A stretch of 64,000 bases of DNA. Origin: VRUE01 sp963753585. Lineage in GTDB: Bacteria > Actinomycetota > Thermoleophilia > Solirubrobacterales > 70-9. The notes beneath the pieces are model-generated. The model was not told the DNA's origin. It ran no database searches and saw only the letters and a program-made list of their open reading frames with translations. Shown one piece after another: positions 43,421-51,859 of the stretch (the first letter of the stretch is position 1; each line of letters begins with the position of its first letter). The stretch is from NCBI GenBank assembly GCA_963753585.1, contig CAVWCU010000001.1:1364001-1428000 (forward strand), given 5' to 3'. Position numbers and translations under genes: made by a program.

Positions 43421-46051
43421 CTAGCGCGGCAGCCTCTGGGTCACCGTGACGACCTGCTGGAACGTCGGGCGGTTCTGGAAGGGGAAGGGGCCCAGTTCGA
43501 CGCCGGACGTCACCGTCGGCCGGTTCTGGTCGAAGCAGGCGGGCTGTGGGTCTGTTGCGCACTTGGCGTTGCCCCCGCCGTACATCGCCGTCGGGGAGAC
43601 CTTCAGGGCCTGGGCGAGGCTGCGCTGGAGCGCTTTTCGGCAGCGCTGCTTGGGGCCTTTGCCGCAGTAGACGCGGCTGTAGGCGCCTTTCGGCCGCGGG
43701 CCGAAGAGGGTGCGCAGGTCCTTGGAGACGTAGCCCCACCAGCCGTCGAAGAAGTCGGGGGCGTCCGGCGAGCCGCCGGTGTGGTCCCCGGTCCGGATCA
43801 TCCCCGCGAGCCGCTCGAAGGCCTCGTCGCCGAGAGACGGCTTGAACTCCGCCGCGACCAGCTTCGGCCACCAGGCGTCCATCAGCTCCACCGCCGCGTT
43901 TTCCTCGTAGATCCCGTCGCGGTTCAGGTCGCGCCGGTGCGCGCCCGCTTTATGCCAGGCGCGCAACGTGGCCAGCGCCTGGCGCAGCGCCGGCTGTTTG
44001 GGCTTGCCGACCGCATCGAAGATCGTCGGCAGCAACCGGTAGCCGCGCAGGTCCTGCGTCGCGGGTTCCTCCATCGCCTTGACCAGCTGGGCGATCGTCA
44101 TCCGCCGCTTGCCCTTCGTGGCCGCCCGCACCTTGTCGGCGATCATCTGCGACCGGAACAGCGGGCCGTAGGCGTACTGGTCGTCGGCGGCGCCCCACCC
44201 CGGCGCCTGCTTGTTGTTCCAGGAGACGAGGAGGTCGGGGTCGACCGCCTGCGGGTGCTTGGCGAAGGGCAGGTACTCGGCGGTCCGGCTGGCGGGCTTG
44301 AAGCCCTTCCAGTCGAACTCGCCGGTGCCGAGGACCGGGAAGTCGGGCGAGGTGCCCTGCCGCTGGGGCATCGCGCCCGAGAGGGCGTAGGCGATGTGCT
44401 CGGAGTCGACGTAGGCCCAGTTGAAGAGGAAGTTGATGTTGGAGATGGCCTTCTTGAAGGCGGACGGCCCGGTGAGGAAACCGGGTTCGTTGAGCTGGCC
44501 GAAGCCGATCACCGAGGCCACCTCGTGGAAGTAGGTGCTGCGCTGGCGCACGAAGGCGACGGGCCGGCCGCGCACCTTGCCGCGAGCGTAGACGATCCCG
44601 TGCACCGTGCGGTAGGCGGTCAGCGTCTGCGATCCGGCTTCGGTCGAGTCGATCGCGTTCGGCGTCCAGCTCTCGGTCTTCTCGAGCTTTTCCATCGGCC
44701 TGCACTTGCCGCGGTAGCGGTAGCTGAACCTGCCCTTGCAGAGAACCTCGGCGAAGGTGTCGACGTTGTCGGAGGTCGCCGTCGTCGCGCTCCAGGCGTA
44801 GTCGCGGCCGTGGCCGAGCAGGACGAAGAGGCTGAGCCCGGCGAAGGAGGCACCGCGGGCGTCGATGCCGGGCCCATGCAGGTCCTGCTCCATCAGGATC
44901 TGCGGCACGAAGTAGCCGACCTGGGGGCCCATCACGGCAAGCGGGTGCCCGCTCGCCGAGCTCCGGGCGGAGACCAGCTCCCAGTTGGAGGCGTGGCCGG
45001 CCTCGCCGATGGCGCGCTGGATCGCCTCGCCGAAACCACCGTCCCCTCCGGAGCTGCCACCAGACGCCGAAGCGATCGTGGTGTCGCGCACCGAGCCCGG
45101 GTCCGGCAGTGCCAGGCCGCGCTTGGCGAAGGCGCTGCGGGTCTCGTACGGGAAGCGCTCGGAGATCGTCGTCGGGGCCTCGGGGTCGTTCTTGGAGCGG
45201 AAGCCGAGCCACGCCCTGCGGCCGGCCTTGCGGCCGAAGCGGTCGACGAAGGCCTGCATCGTCAGGGCAGAGCCGAGCTCGTTGCCGCCGCCGCGGCCGA
45301 AGATGCCGCCGACGAGCGAGGCGATCGCCACCACGTCCGTCGGTTTCCAGGCTTCGATCGGCTTGTTGAGGAGGGCGTACTCGCCCGGCCTCAGGGCGGA
45401 GTCGGCTACGGCGGCGGCGATGTAGGCGTTGATCCCGTCGACGTAGCTCTGCACGTCTTCGAGCGCTTGCTGCCCGGCCTGGCCGTAGAGCCTCGGCGCG
45501 AGGTCGAGCTGCCTCTGCAGGTCGGCTTCGGTGTAGGGGGCGAAGCCCCACTGGCCGGCGTCCGCCTCCGCGTTGGATCCACCGAGGAACGAAGCGAGCT
45601 CGGCGCGTCCGGTGTGGCGCAGTACGTCCATCAGAAAGAGCCGGTCCGCGGCGCCGGCGTAGCCGGCGCCGAACATCGTGTCGCCGCGAGTGTCGCCGTA
45701 GATGTGCGGCACCCCGTAGGCGGAGTCGCGCATGATCGTCACCCCGGGCCTCGGTTCGATCGTCGAGGCGACTTCGCCGGGCGGGACACCGAAGGTCGCG
45801 TCCTTGAAGTAGGCAGAGACGCCGGCGTCGGTCAGCTCCGGCGATCCGTAGACGAGGCCTTCGTAGAGCGGCTGCTGGTCGGCGAAGTGCGGCGGAATCG
45901 CGCCGGTGCCGCGGAAGGCGAAGATCTGGGCGAGCGTGTCGAGCCCGTTCTCACCGGGCGGCAGCACGTTGCGGAAGCCACCGGCGTCGTTGGTTCCGTA
46001 GGGCTGCACCGCCGCGGGTGCAGGAGACACTCCAAATGAGACGATCAACAA
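43421..46051 (-). CDS. Penicillin acylase family Ntn-hydrolase, exported
   Basis: An 876-residue precursor of the penicillin G acylase / AHL acylase / aculeacin acylase superfamily, normally self-cleaved into two chains. Family blocks include GVPHIYGDTRGDTMFGAGYA, the nucleophile region GHASNWELVSARSSASGHPLAVMGPQVG (Ser before Asn at the beta-chain start) and NEPGFLTGPSAF. The signal peptide is short from TTG 46051 and may begin at a nonstandard codon upstream. It is 39 nt after map on the same strand, an unusual guest in a ribosomal operon. Substrate unknown. Confidence 0.88.
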   Translation of the reverse strand: MLIVSFGVSPAPAAVQPYGTNDAGGFRNVLPPGENGLDTLAQIFAFRGTGAIPPHFADQQPLYEGLVYGSPELTDAGVSAYFKDATFGVPPGEVASTIEPRPGVTIMRDSAYGVPHIYGDTRGDTMFGAGYAGAADRLFLMDVLRHTGRAELASFLGGSNAEADAGQWGFAPYTEADLQRQLDLAPRLYGQAGQQALEDVQSYVDGINAYIAAAVADSALRPGEYALLNKPIEAWKPTDVVAIASLVGGIFGRGGGNELGSALTMQAFVDRFGRKAGRRAWLGFRSKNDPEAPTTISERFPYETRSAFAKRGLALPDPGSVRDTTIASASGGSSGGDGGFGEAIQRAIGEAGHASNWELVSARSSASGHPLAVMGPQVGYFVPQILMEQDLHGPGIDARGASFAGLSLFVLLGHGRDYAWSATTATSDNVDTFAEVLCKGRFSYRYRGKCRPMEKLEKTESWTPNAIDSTEAGSQTLTAYRTVHGIVYARGKVRGRPVAFVRQRSTYFHEVASVIGFGQLNEPGFLTGPSAFKKAISNINFLFNWAYVDSEHIAYALSGAMPQRQGTSPDFPVLGTGEFDWKGFKPASRTAEYLPFAKHPQAVDPDLLVSWNNKQAPGWGAADDQYAYGPLFRSQMIADKVRAATKGKRRMTIAQLVKAMEEPATQDLRGYRLLPTIFDAVGKPKQPALRQALATLRAWHKAGAHRRDLNRDGIYEENAAVELMDAWWPKLVAAEFKPSLGDEAFERLAGMIRTGDHTGGSPDAPDFFDGWWGYVSKDLRTLFGPRPKGAYSRVYCGKGPKQRCRKALQRSLAQALKVSPTAMYGGGNAKCATDPQPACFDQNRPTVTSGVELGPFPFQNRPTFQQVVTVTQRLPR

Positions 46052-46090
46052 CGAGAGTGTCAGTACACGACGCGTGGTAAAAGCGTAGCG

Positions 46091-46849
46091 CTACGCCTCT
46101 TCGTGCCAGGGGGTGAGGATCCGAGGCCCGTCCGCGGTCACCGCCACGGTGAACTCGAAGTGGGCGGCAAGCGAGCCGTCGTCGGAGTAGACGGCCCAGC
46201 CGTCGTCCCCCATCCGCACCAGCGCGCCGCCGGCGTTGACCATGGGCTCGATCGCCAGCACGGTCCCCTCCTCCAGGACCGGGCCCTTGTCGGCCGTGCC
46301 GAAGTTGGGCACCTGCGGCTCTTCGTGCATCTCCCGGCCGATCCCGTGGCCGACCAGGGTGCGGATGATGGAGAGGCCCTCGATCTCCACCGCTCGCTGG
46401 ATCGCGGCGGAGACGTCGCCGAGCCGGTTGCCGGGCTGCATCTGCTCGACACCGGCGAACAGGGCCCCCTTCGTAACGTCCAGCAGCTTGCGCGCCCCCT
46501 CCTCGACCGGCCCGATCGGCAGGGTCATCGCCGCGTCCGCGACCCAACCGTCCTTGACCACGCCGACGTCGACCGAGAGCACGTCGCCCCGCTTGCACTC
46601 GTAGGGGCCGGGAATCCCGTGCACGACCATCGAGTTGGGCGAGGCGCAGATCGACGCGGGGAAGCCCCGGTAGCCCTTGAAGGCAGGCTCGGCGCCCTGC
46701 GAGCGGATCAGCTTCTCGGCGGCATCGTCGAGCTCTGCGGTGGTGACTCCGGGCCGGGCCTTGGCAGCGAGCATGCGCAGGCAGCCGACGAGGATCTCTC
46801 CGGCAGCGGCCATCTTGTCGACCTGCTCCGGCGTCTTGCGGATGATCAT
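46091..46849 (-). CDS. map: Methionine aminopeptidase type I
   Basis: Removes the initiator methionine from nascent proteins. A protein of about 252 residues with metal ligands in VDVGVVKDGWVADAAMT, the His in TLVGHGIGREMHEEP, and Glu in LAIEPMVNAGG. ATG 46849 (MIIRKTPEQ) is preferred over GTG 46858. It follows adk by about 24 nt. Confidence 0.95.
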   Translation of the reverse strand: MIIRKTPEQVDKMAAAGEILVGCLRMLAAKARPGVTTAELDDAAEKLIRSQGAEPAFKGYRGFPASICASPNSMVVHGIPGPYECKRGDVLSVDVGVVKDGWVADAAMTLPIGPVEEGARKLLDVTKGALFAGVEQMQPGNRLGDVSAAIQRAVEIEGLSIIRTLVGHGIGREMHEEPQVPNFGTADKGPVLEEGTVLAIEPMVNAGGALVRMGDDGWAVYSDDGSLAAHFEFTVAVTADGPRILTPWHEEA

Positions 46850-46873
46850 TCGGTACACGCTAGTGACCCGAAA

Positions 46874-47554
46874 TCAGATGGCCTCGTCGGCCTCGAGACG
46901 CAGCGTCGCCAGGGTCCGGCGGATCTCGTCGGCGACGGCATCGGGAGACTCGGCGCCGTCGATCCGCCGTAGCAGGCTACGGGTGTCGTAGTGCTCGGTC
47001 AGCGGTTCCGTCTTGGCGTGGTACTGCTCGAGCCGGTGGCGAATCACCTCGGGCTTGTCGTCGTCGCGGACGACGAGCTCGGAGCCGTCGATGTCGCAGA
47101 CGCCGTCCTGCCGGGGCGGGTTGAAATCGACGTGGAAGACGTGGCCGCCCTCGACGCAGGTCCGGCGCCCGCCCAGCCTGCGCATGACCTCCTCGTCGCT
47201 GACGTCGATCAGCAGCACCGCGGTCAGCTCCCGACCCAGCTCCCCGAGCTTCTTCGCCAGCGCCTCGGCCTGTGGTGCCGTGCGCGGAAAGCCGTCGAGG
47301 ATGAAGCCGTCGGCGGCCTCGCTGGAGTCGATCCGCTCGCCGATCATGCCGACGATCACCTCGTCGGGGACCAGGTCGCCGCGGTCCATGTACTCCTTCG
47401 CCGCCCGGCCCAACTTGGTGCCCTCGCGCACGGCCGCGCGCAGGATGTCCCCCGTCGCCCAGTAGGGAAGCTCCAGGTCTGCCTGCAGCCGCTCCCCCTG
47501 TGTTCCCTTCCCGGACCCGGGTGGGCCAAGGAGGACTAGGTTCAACTCGGACAT
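46874..47554 (-). CDS. adk: Adenylate kinase
   Basis: Interconverts ATP+AMP and 2 ADP. A 226-residue protein with P-loop GPPGSGKGTQ, the AMP-binding region and LID arginines (DGFPRTAPQAEAL, GRRTC). The LID keeps only part of a zinc Cys set, so zinc binding is doubtful. It lies 10 nt after secY. Confidence 0.96.
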   Translation of the reverse strand: MSELNLVLLGPPGSGKGTQGERLQADLELPYWATGDILRAAVREGTKLGRAAKEYMDRGDLVPDEVIVGMIGERIDSSEAADGFILDGFPRTAPQAEALAKKLGELGRELTAVLLIDVSDEEVMRRLGGRRTCVEGGHVFHVDFNPPRQDGVCDIDGSELVVRDDDKPEVIRHRLEQYHAKTEPLTEHYDTRSLLRRIDGAESPDAVADEIRRTLATLRLEADEAI

Positions 47555-47564
47555 TGTCCGGAGC

Positions 47565-48839
47565 CTATTTGAGGAAGCCCTCGTAGTTGCGCATCATCAG
47601 CTGCGCCTCGAGCTGTTTCACGGTTTCAAGCGCGACGCCGACCACGATCAGGATCGAGGTGCCGCCGAAGGCGAAGTTGGCCGCTGTCTGGCTGAGCAGG
47701 ATCGTCGGCAGCGCCGCCACCGCGCCCAGGTAGAGCGCGCCGGGGAAGGTCAGCCGCGAGAGGATGCGGTCGAGGTACTCGGCGGTCGGCCTCCCGGGGC
47801 GCACGCCGGGGATGAAACCGCCGTATTTCTTCAGGTTGTCGGCCTGGTCGACCGGGTTGAACGTAACCGCTGTGTAGAAGTAGGTGAAGATGATGATGAA
47901 GAAGACCTCACCGACGACGTAGGCCCAGCTTTCGGGGCTGAAGAAGGCAGCGAAGTCGAGTGCCGCGGGCGTGTTCAACATCTGGCCGATGGTCGGCGGG
48001 AAAGCCATGATCGAGGCCGCGAAGATCACCGGGATGACGCCGGCCATGTTGACCCGCAGCGGCAGGTAAGTGGAGCCGCCGGAGGTCATTTTGCGGCCGA
48101 CGACGCGTTTCGCGTACTGGACGGGGATGCGGCGCTGGCCCTCCTGGACGAAGACGATCGCGATGACCACCGCGAGCGCGAGGAAGGGCATCATCACGAC
48201 GAAGACCTGGTCGGGGTTGTTCCACCAGGCGCTCAGGCCCTGCGGCAGCGCGGACACGATCGAGGCGAAGATCATCAGCGAGATGCCGTTGCCGATGCCG
48301 CGCTGGGTGATCAGCTCGCCGAACCACATCAGGAGCGTGCAGCCGGCCGTGAGCGCGATCACGATCAGCAGGACCTTGGGGCCGGCAAGGGTGGCGATCG
48401 CGTTGTTGTTGCCCGCCTGTTCGCCGAAGGAGCGGAAGAGGAAGACGTAGCCGAAGGACTGGCCGAACGCCAGGCCGACCGTGAGGTAGCGCGTGTACTG
48501 GGTGATCTTCTGCTGGCCGACCTCGCCTTCTTTCTGCAGCTTCTCCAGCGACGGCACGACGACGGTGAGCAGCTGCAGGATGATCGACGCCGTGATGTAG
48601 GGCATGATCCCCAGCGCGAAGAGCGAGAGCCGCGAGAGGCTGCCGCCGGAGAAGGTGTCCAGGAAGCCGAGGATGCCGCCGCCGGCGAAATTGCTCTCCA
48701 GTTCCTTCACGGCTTCGAGGTCGACGCCGGGAGCGGGAATGTAGGCGCCGAGCCGGTAGAGCAGCAGCATCGCCGCGGTGAAGGCGAGCTTCTTGCGAAT
48801 CTCGGCGACGCTGAATGCGTTCGCAATAGTTTGGAGCAT
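47565..48839 (-). CDS. secY: Preprotein translocase subunit SecY
   Basis: A 424-residue channel subunit with ten membrane helices. AYIPAPGVD near the N-terminus, the plug region GGSLSRLSLFALGIMPYITASI and the GGFIPGVRPGRPTAEYL cytosolic loop are typical. Its ATG overlaps the rplO stop (TAATG). Confidence 0.97.
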   Translation of the reverse strand: MLQTIANAFSVAEIRKKLAFTAAMLLLYRLGAYIPAPGVDLEAVKELESNFAGGGILGFLDTFSGGSLSRLSLFALGIMPYITASIILQLLTVVVPSLEKLQKEGEVGQQKITQYTRYLTVGLAFGQSFGYVFLFRSFGEQAGNNNAIATLAGPKVLLIVIALTAGCTLLMWFGELITQRGIGNGISLMIFASIVSALPQGLSAWWNNPDQVFVVMMPFLALAVVIAIVFVQEGQRRIPVQYAKRVVGRKMTSGGSTYLPLRVNMAGVIPVIFAASIMAFPPTIGQMLNTPAALDFAAFFSPESWAYVVGEVFFIIIFTYFYTAVTFNPVDQADNLKKYGGFIPGVRPGRPTAEYLDRILSRLTFPGALYLGAVAALPTILLSQTAANFAFGGTSILIVVGVALETVKQLEAQLMMRNYEGFLK

Positions 48840-49336
48840 TACGGCTCCAGAGTGTGGCAGGAACCGCCTGCCGCTTCTATCTTCTCCTTCGCCGCAGCGC
48901 TGAAGCCGTGCGCTCGCACCGTCAGCTTCTTCGAGATCTCGCCGCGAGCGAGGATCTTCACCGGGTCCGAGCGCTTGGCGAGCCCCTTCTCCTTGAGGGT
49001 CTCGGGGGTCACCTCGGCGTCGGCGTCGAAGCGCTCCTCGAGGTCGGCGAGGTTGACCGGCTGCGACTTCGTCCTGAAGTTCTCGAACGGCATCGACTGC
49101 TTTTTGTGCGGGCCACGGAGCTTCCGCATCCGCATGTGGATCGGGTTCTGGCCGCCCTCGTAGTTGGCCTTGAGCTTGGACCCCGAGCGCGACCCCGCAC
49201 CCTTGTGCCCCCTGCCGGAGGTCTTGCCCAACCCCGATCCCTCGCCACGCCCCAACCGCTTCCGCGGCCGCCGCGACCCAGGCTTCGGCTTCAGGTTATG
49301 AAGGCCAATCTCCTCAGACCGAGGCGTCTCAGCCAT
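48839..49336 (-). CDS. rplO: 50S ribosomal protein L15
   Basis: A 165-residue protein; IGLHNLKPKPGSRRPRKRLGRGEGSGLGKTSGRGHKG is the glycine-rich L15 N-terminus. It overlaps the rpmD 3' end by 8 nt. Confidence 0.96.
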   Translation of the reverse strand: MAETPRSEEIGLHNLKPKPGSRRPRKRLGRGEGSGLGKTSGRGHKGAGSRSGSKLKANYEGGQNPIHMRMRKLRGPHKKQSMPFENFRTKSQPVNLADLEERFDADAEVTPETLKEKGLAKRSDPVKILARGEISKKLTVRAHGFSAAAKEKIEAAGGSCHTLEP

Positions 49337-49499
49337 CGTTCACCTCAACCAGGTGCGAGACAACCGTAAGCTGCCCCTTCAACTGAGGACTGTCCTTCCG
49401 CTCAACCGACTTCCCGATGCGGCCGAGCCCGAGCGCCTTAAGCGTCGCTTTTTGGCTGGGATTGCTCCCGTTCGCCGAGCGAACTTGCTTGATCTGCAT
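49329..49499 (-). CDS. rpmD: 50S ribosomal protein L30
   Basis: A 56-residue protein beginning MQIKQVRSANGSNPSQKATLKALGLGRIGKS. GGAGG is 9 nt before the ATG. Its first 62 nt lie inside the 3' end of rpsE in another frame, which is unusual and results from the extended S5 reading frame. Confidence 0.93.
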   Translation of the reverse strand: MQIKQVRSANGSNPSQKATLKALGLGRIGKSVERKDSPQLKGQLTVVSHLVEVNDG

Positions 49500-50169
49500 C
49501 GGGCTTCACCTCCTCCGCTGGGACCTCGGTCGTCTCGTCCGCGGGTGGCGTGGCAGGGGGGACCGCCTCCGAGGAAGCTTTAGCTACCGCAGGAGGCGGT
49601 GGGTCCCCTGCCGCGACAGGACCCGCGGCGGAGCCGTTCGAACTCACACCCAAAACCTGAGCGACCGTCAGTCCACGCAGCTCAGCAACCTCCTCAGGCC
49701 GACGAAGACGAATCAGCCCGTCCATCGTCGCCTTCACCAGGTTGATCGGGTTCTGCGTCCCGATGCTCTTGGTAAGCACGTCCTTCACCCCACCCAGCTC
49801 GAGCACCGCCCGCACCCCGCCGCCGGCGATCACGCCGGTACCGGGGCTGGCCGGCCGCAGGACGACGTGGCCGGCGCCGTAGCGACCGATGATCTTGTGG
49901 GTGATCGTCTGCCCGTATTTGGGGATGCGAATCAAGTCCTTGCGGGCGTTCTCGACGCCCTTCTGGATCGCCAGCGGCACCTCGCGAGCCTTGCCGTAGC
50001 CGATCCCGACCACGCCCTCTTCGTCGCCGACGGCGACGAGCGCGGTGAAGGAGAAGCGACGGCCGCCCTTGACCACCTTGGCGACGCGGTTGATCTCGAT
50101 CACGCGCTCCTGCAGATCGAGCCCGCGCGGGCTCACCGTCTCGACGTTGGTTGTGTCCATTCCCTTCAT
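49438..50169 (-). CDS. rpsE: 30S ribosomal protein S5 with repeat-derived C-terminal extension
   Basis: The core (VIEINRVAKVVKGGRRFSFTALVAVGDEEGVVGIGYGKA to LRGLTVAQVLG) is normal. It is followed by about 60 extra residues: GPVAAGDPPPPAVAKASS encoded by repeat family II, then an acidic Glu/Gln tail that runs 62 nt into rpmD. ATG 50169 gives 243 residues; ATG 50160 is possible. The frame is open upstream to 50247 through the spacer repeat. I infer that insertion of the repeat removed the original stop region. Confidence 0.92.
   Translation of the reverse strand: MKGMDTTNVETVSPRGLDLQERVIEINRVAKVVKGGRRFSFTALVAVGDEEGVVGIGYGKAREVPLAIQKGVENARKDLIRIPKYGQTITHKIIGRYGAGHVVLRPASPGTGVIAGGGVRAVLELGGVKDVLTKSIGTQNPINLVKATMDGLIRLRRPEEVAELRGLTVAQVLGVSSNGSAAGPVAAGDPPPPAVAKASSEAVPPATPPADETTEVPAEEVKPDADQASSLGEREQSQPKSDA
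49539..49628. repeat. Hairpin repeat family II, copy A (in frame within rpsE)
   Basis: A 90-bp element, arms CCGCGGGT/ACCCGCGG, inner stem GGCAGGGG/CCCCTGCC, GCCTCC/GGAGGC and an AGC-TTTA-GCT tip. Compared with 20191-20282 it shows paired changes at G49552:C49612, T49568:A49594 and A49576:T49585, each preserving pairing. On the coding strand it adds a run starting GPVAAGDPPPP. Confidence 0.88.
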
Positions 50170-50200
50170 GGCGAGCGGTCCAAGGTAGCGAACGGCGCGA

Positions 50201-50364
50201 GACGACCGAGGCCTGACTGGCGTGCCCGCGGGGGCGTGACTGGCCAAGTCGGGCGGTGCACGCGGCCGCTGCGCGTAGCAGCGCTACGCGCAAGGCCGTG
50301 GGTGCCGATCCGGCGCCGCGCCAGGCGCGTCATCCGGGGGTGCGTCAGTCGGGCCTCGGTCGTC
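50201..50364. repeat. Hairpin repeat family III, copy 4 (rplR/rpsE spacer)
   Basis: The 164-bp spacer is one imperfect palindrome. The outer 13 bp (GACGACCGAGGCC) are perfect; the next 14 positions contain four pairs that are G.T on the plus strand; the centre is TGCGCGTAGC-AGC-GCTACGCGCA. The right end supplies part of the rplR stop codon. Part of the right arm resembles the same part of copy 3. Confidence 0.85.
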
Positions 50365-50716
50365 AAAAGACCAGGCCTCCCTCTCGTGCTCCTTCGGCGA
50401 GTGCCTTGACCCGTCCGTGGTACTGGTAGCCACCGCGGTCGAAGACGCAGGACTCGACCCCGGCCGTCTTGGCACGCTCGGCCAGCAGCTCGCCGGCACG
50501 CTTGGCCTGCTGGCCGGCGCTGAGCTTGCGCAGCTCGGGCTCGATCCAGTTGACGGCGGCAACCGTGTGGCCCTTGCCGTCGTCGATCAGCTGAGCGAAG
50601 ACGCCGCGATTCGATCGGTAGACGGACAGGCGCGGCCGCTCGGCCGTACCCGTCACCCTGGCGCGCACACGGCGGCGACGACGCAGCCGGCGCTGTCTGG
50701 TGGTGAGGACCGTCAT
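50363..50716 (-). CDS. rplR: 50S ribosomal protein L18
   Basis: A 117-residue 5S rRNA-binding protein; RARVTGTAERPRLSVYRSNRGVFAQLIDD and the C-terminal VFDRGGYQYHGRVKALAEGAREGGLVF are diagnostic. It starts 1 nt after the rplF stop. Confidence 0.96.
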   Translation of the reverse strand: MTVLTTRQRRLRRRRRVRARVTGTAERPRLSVYRSNRGVFAQLIDDGKGHTVAAVNWIEPELRKLSAGQQAKRAGELLAERAKTAGVESCVFDRGGYQYHGRVKALAEGAREGGLVF

Positions 50717-50717
50717 C

Positions 50718-51251
50718 TCACGCCCTCTTTCCGACCTTGCGGGCGACGTGCTCGCCCCGGTAGCGGATTCCCTTGCCCTTGTAAGGCTCCGGCGGGCGGC
50801 GCTTGCGGATGTCGGCGGCGGTCTGCCCGACGAGCTGCTTGTCGATCCCACGCACTATGACCTCGGTTGGCTGGGGGACCTCGAACTCGATCCCCTCCGG
50901 CGCCTCGATCGAGACCGGGTGGGAGTACCCGAGCGCCATCTCCAGGTTCTTGCCCTTGAGCTGGGCGCGGTAGCCGACGCCCTGGATCTCCAGTCGTTTC
51001 TCGAAGCCCTCTGTGACGCCCTCCACCATGTTGGCGATCAGGCTGCGCGTGAGGCCGTGCAGGGCTCGGTGCTCGCCACGATTGGTCGGTCGCTCGACGG
51101 TGACGACGCCGTCGGCCTGCTCGACCTTCATGTCCGCCGAGAGGACCTGGGCCAGCTCGCCCTTCGGGCCCTTGACCGCGATGCTGCCGGGGGCGACTTC
51201 GACAGTGACGGCGTCGGGCACGGGAATGGGCTTTCTTCCGATTCGGCTCAT
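50718..51251 (-). CDS. rplF: 50S ribosomal protein L6
   Basis: A 177-residue protein near the factor-binding site; MSRIGRKPIPVPDAVTVEV start and PPEPYKGKGIRYRGEHVARKVGKRA end. ATG 51251 was chosen over upstream in-frame starts by homology. Confidence 0.96.
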   Translation of the reverse strand: MSRIGRKPIPVPDAVTVEVAPGSIAVKGPKGELAQVLSADMKVEQADGVVTVERPTNRGEHRALHGLTRSLIANMVEGVTEGFEKRLEIQGVGYRAQLKGKNLEMALGYSHPVSIEAPEGIEFEVPQPTEVIVRGIDKQLVGQTAADIRKRRPPEPYKGKGIRYRGEHVARKVGKRA

Positions 51252-51258
51252 GAGTGGC

Positions 51259-51654
51259 TCACCAGACGTAGGCGACGACCTCGCCGCCAACGCCCTTTGC
51301 CTTCGCTTCGTGTCCGGTCATCACGCCGACCGAGGTGCTGACGATCGCGGTGCCGGTGCCGCCGTGCACCCGAGGAACCTGCGTGTGGTCGACGTAGCGA
51401 CGGCGCCCCGGCCGTGAGACGCGCTCCAGGCCCATGATCACGGGACGGCGGTCCTCGGTGTACTTGAGGCGGATCTTGATCTCCTCGCCGACCGTTGCCG
51501 GCTGTTTGGCGAAGTCGAGGATATAGCCCTGCTCCTTGAGGATCCGCGACATCTCCACCTTCAGGCGCGAGGCGGGAATCTCCACCTCGTCGTGGCCGGA
51601 GCCAAGGGCATTCCGGATTCGGGTCAGGTAATCGGCTATCGGGTCGGTCAGCAT
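51259..51654 (-). CDS. rpsH: 30S ribosomal protein S8
   Basis: A 131-residue 16S-binding protein, MLTDPIADYLTRIRNAL to GVGGEVVAYVW. S8 represses spc operon translation in E. coli; a similar mRNA target is not obvious here. Confidence 0.97.
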   Translation of the reverse strand: MLTDPIADYLTRIRNALGSGHDEVEIPASRLKVEMSRILKEQGYILDFAKQPATVGEEIKIRLKYTEDRRPVIMGLERVSRPGRRRYVDHTQVPRVHGGTGTAIVSTSVGVMTGHEAKAKGVGGEVVAYVW

Positions 51655-51673
51655 GATTCTGTTGCTCGTGGCT

Positions 51674-51859
51674 CTACCAGCTGGACTTGGTCATGCCGGG
51701 GATGTGGCCCTCGTGCGCCGCCTCACGCAGGCAGATCCGGCAGAGGCCGAATTTGCGGTAGAAGGCGCGCGGCCGGCCACAGCGACGGCAGCGGTTGTAT
51801 TCGCGGGACTTGAACTTGGCCTTGCGGCCCTGCTTCACCTTCAGCGAAGTCTTAGCCAT
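51674..51859 (-). CDS. rpsN: 30S ribosomal protein S14 (zinc, type Z)
   Basis: A 61-residue short form with zinc ligands C24, C27, C40 and C43 (CRRCGRPRAFYRKFGLCRIC). ATG 51859 overlaps the rplE 3' end by 8 nt. Confidence 0.96.
   Translation of the reverse strand: MAKTSLKVKQGRKAKFKSREYNRCRRCGRPRAFYRKFGLCRICLREAAHEGHIPGMTKSSW

Noticed and set aside
43388..46039. Very long plus-strand open frame opposite the penicillin acylase gene
   Set aside because: It is Arg/Gly/Val-rich with no motif, and mirrors the acylase codons. Long antisense frames are expected in high-GC DNA.
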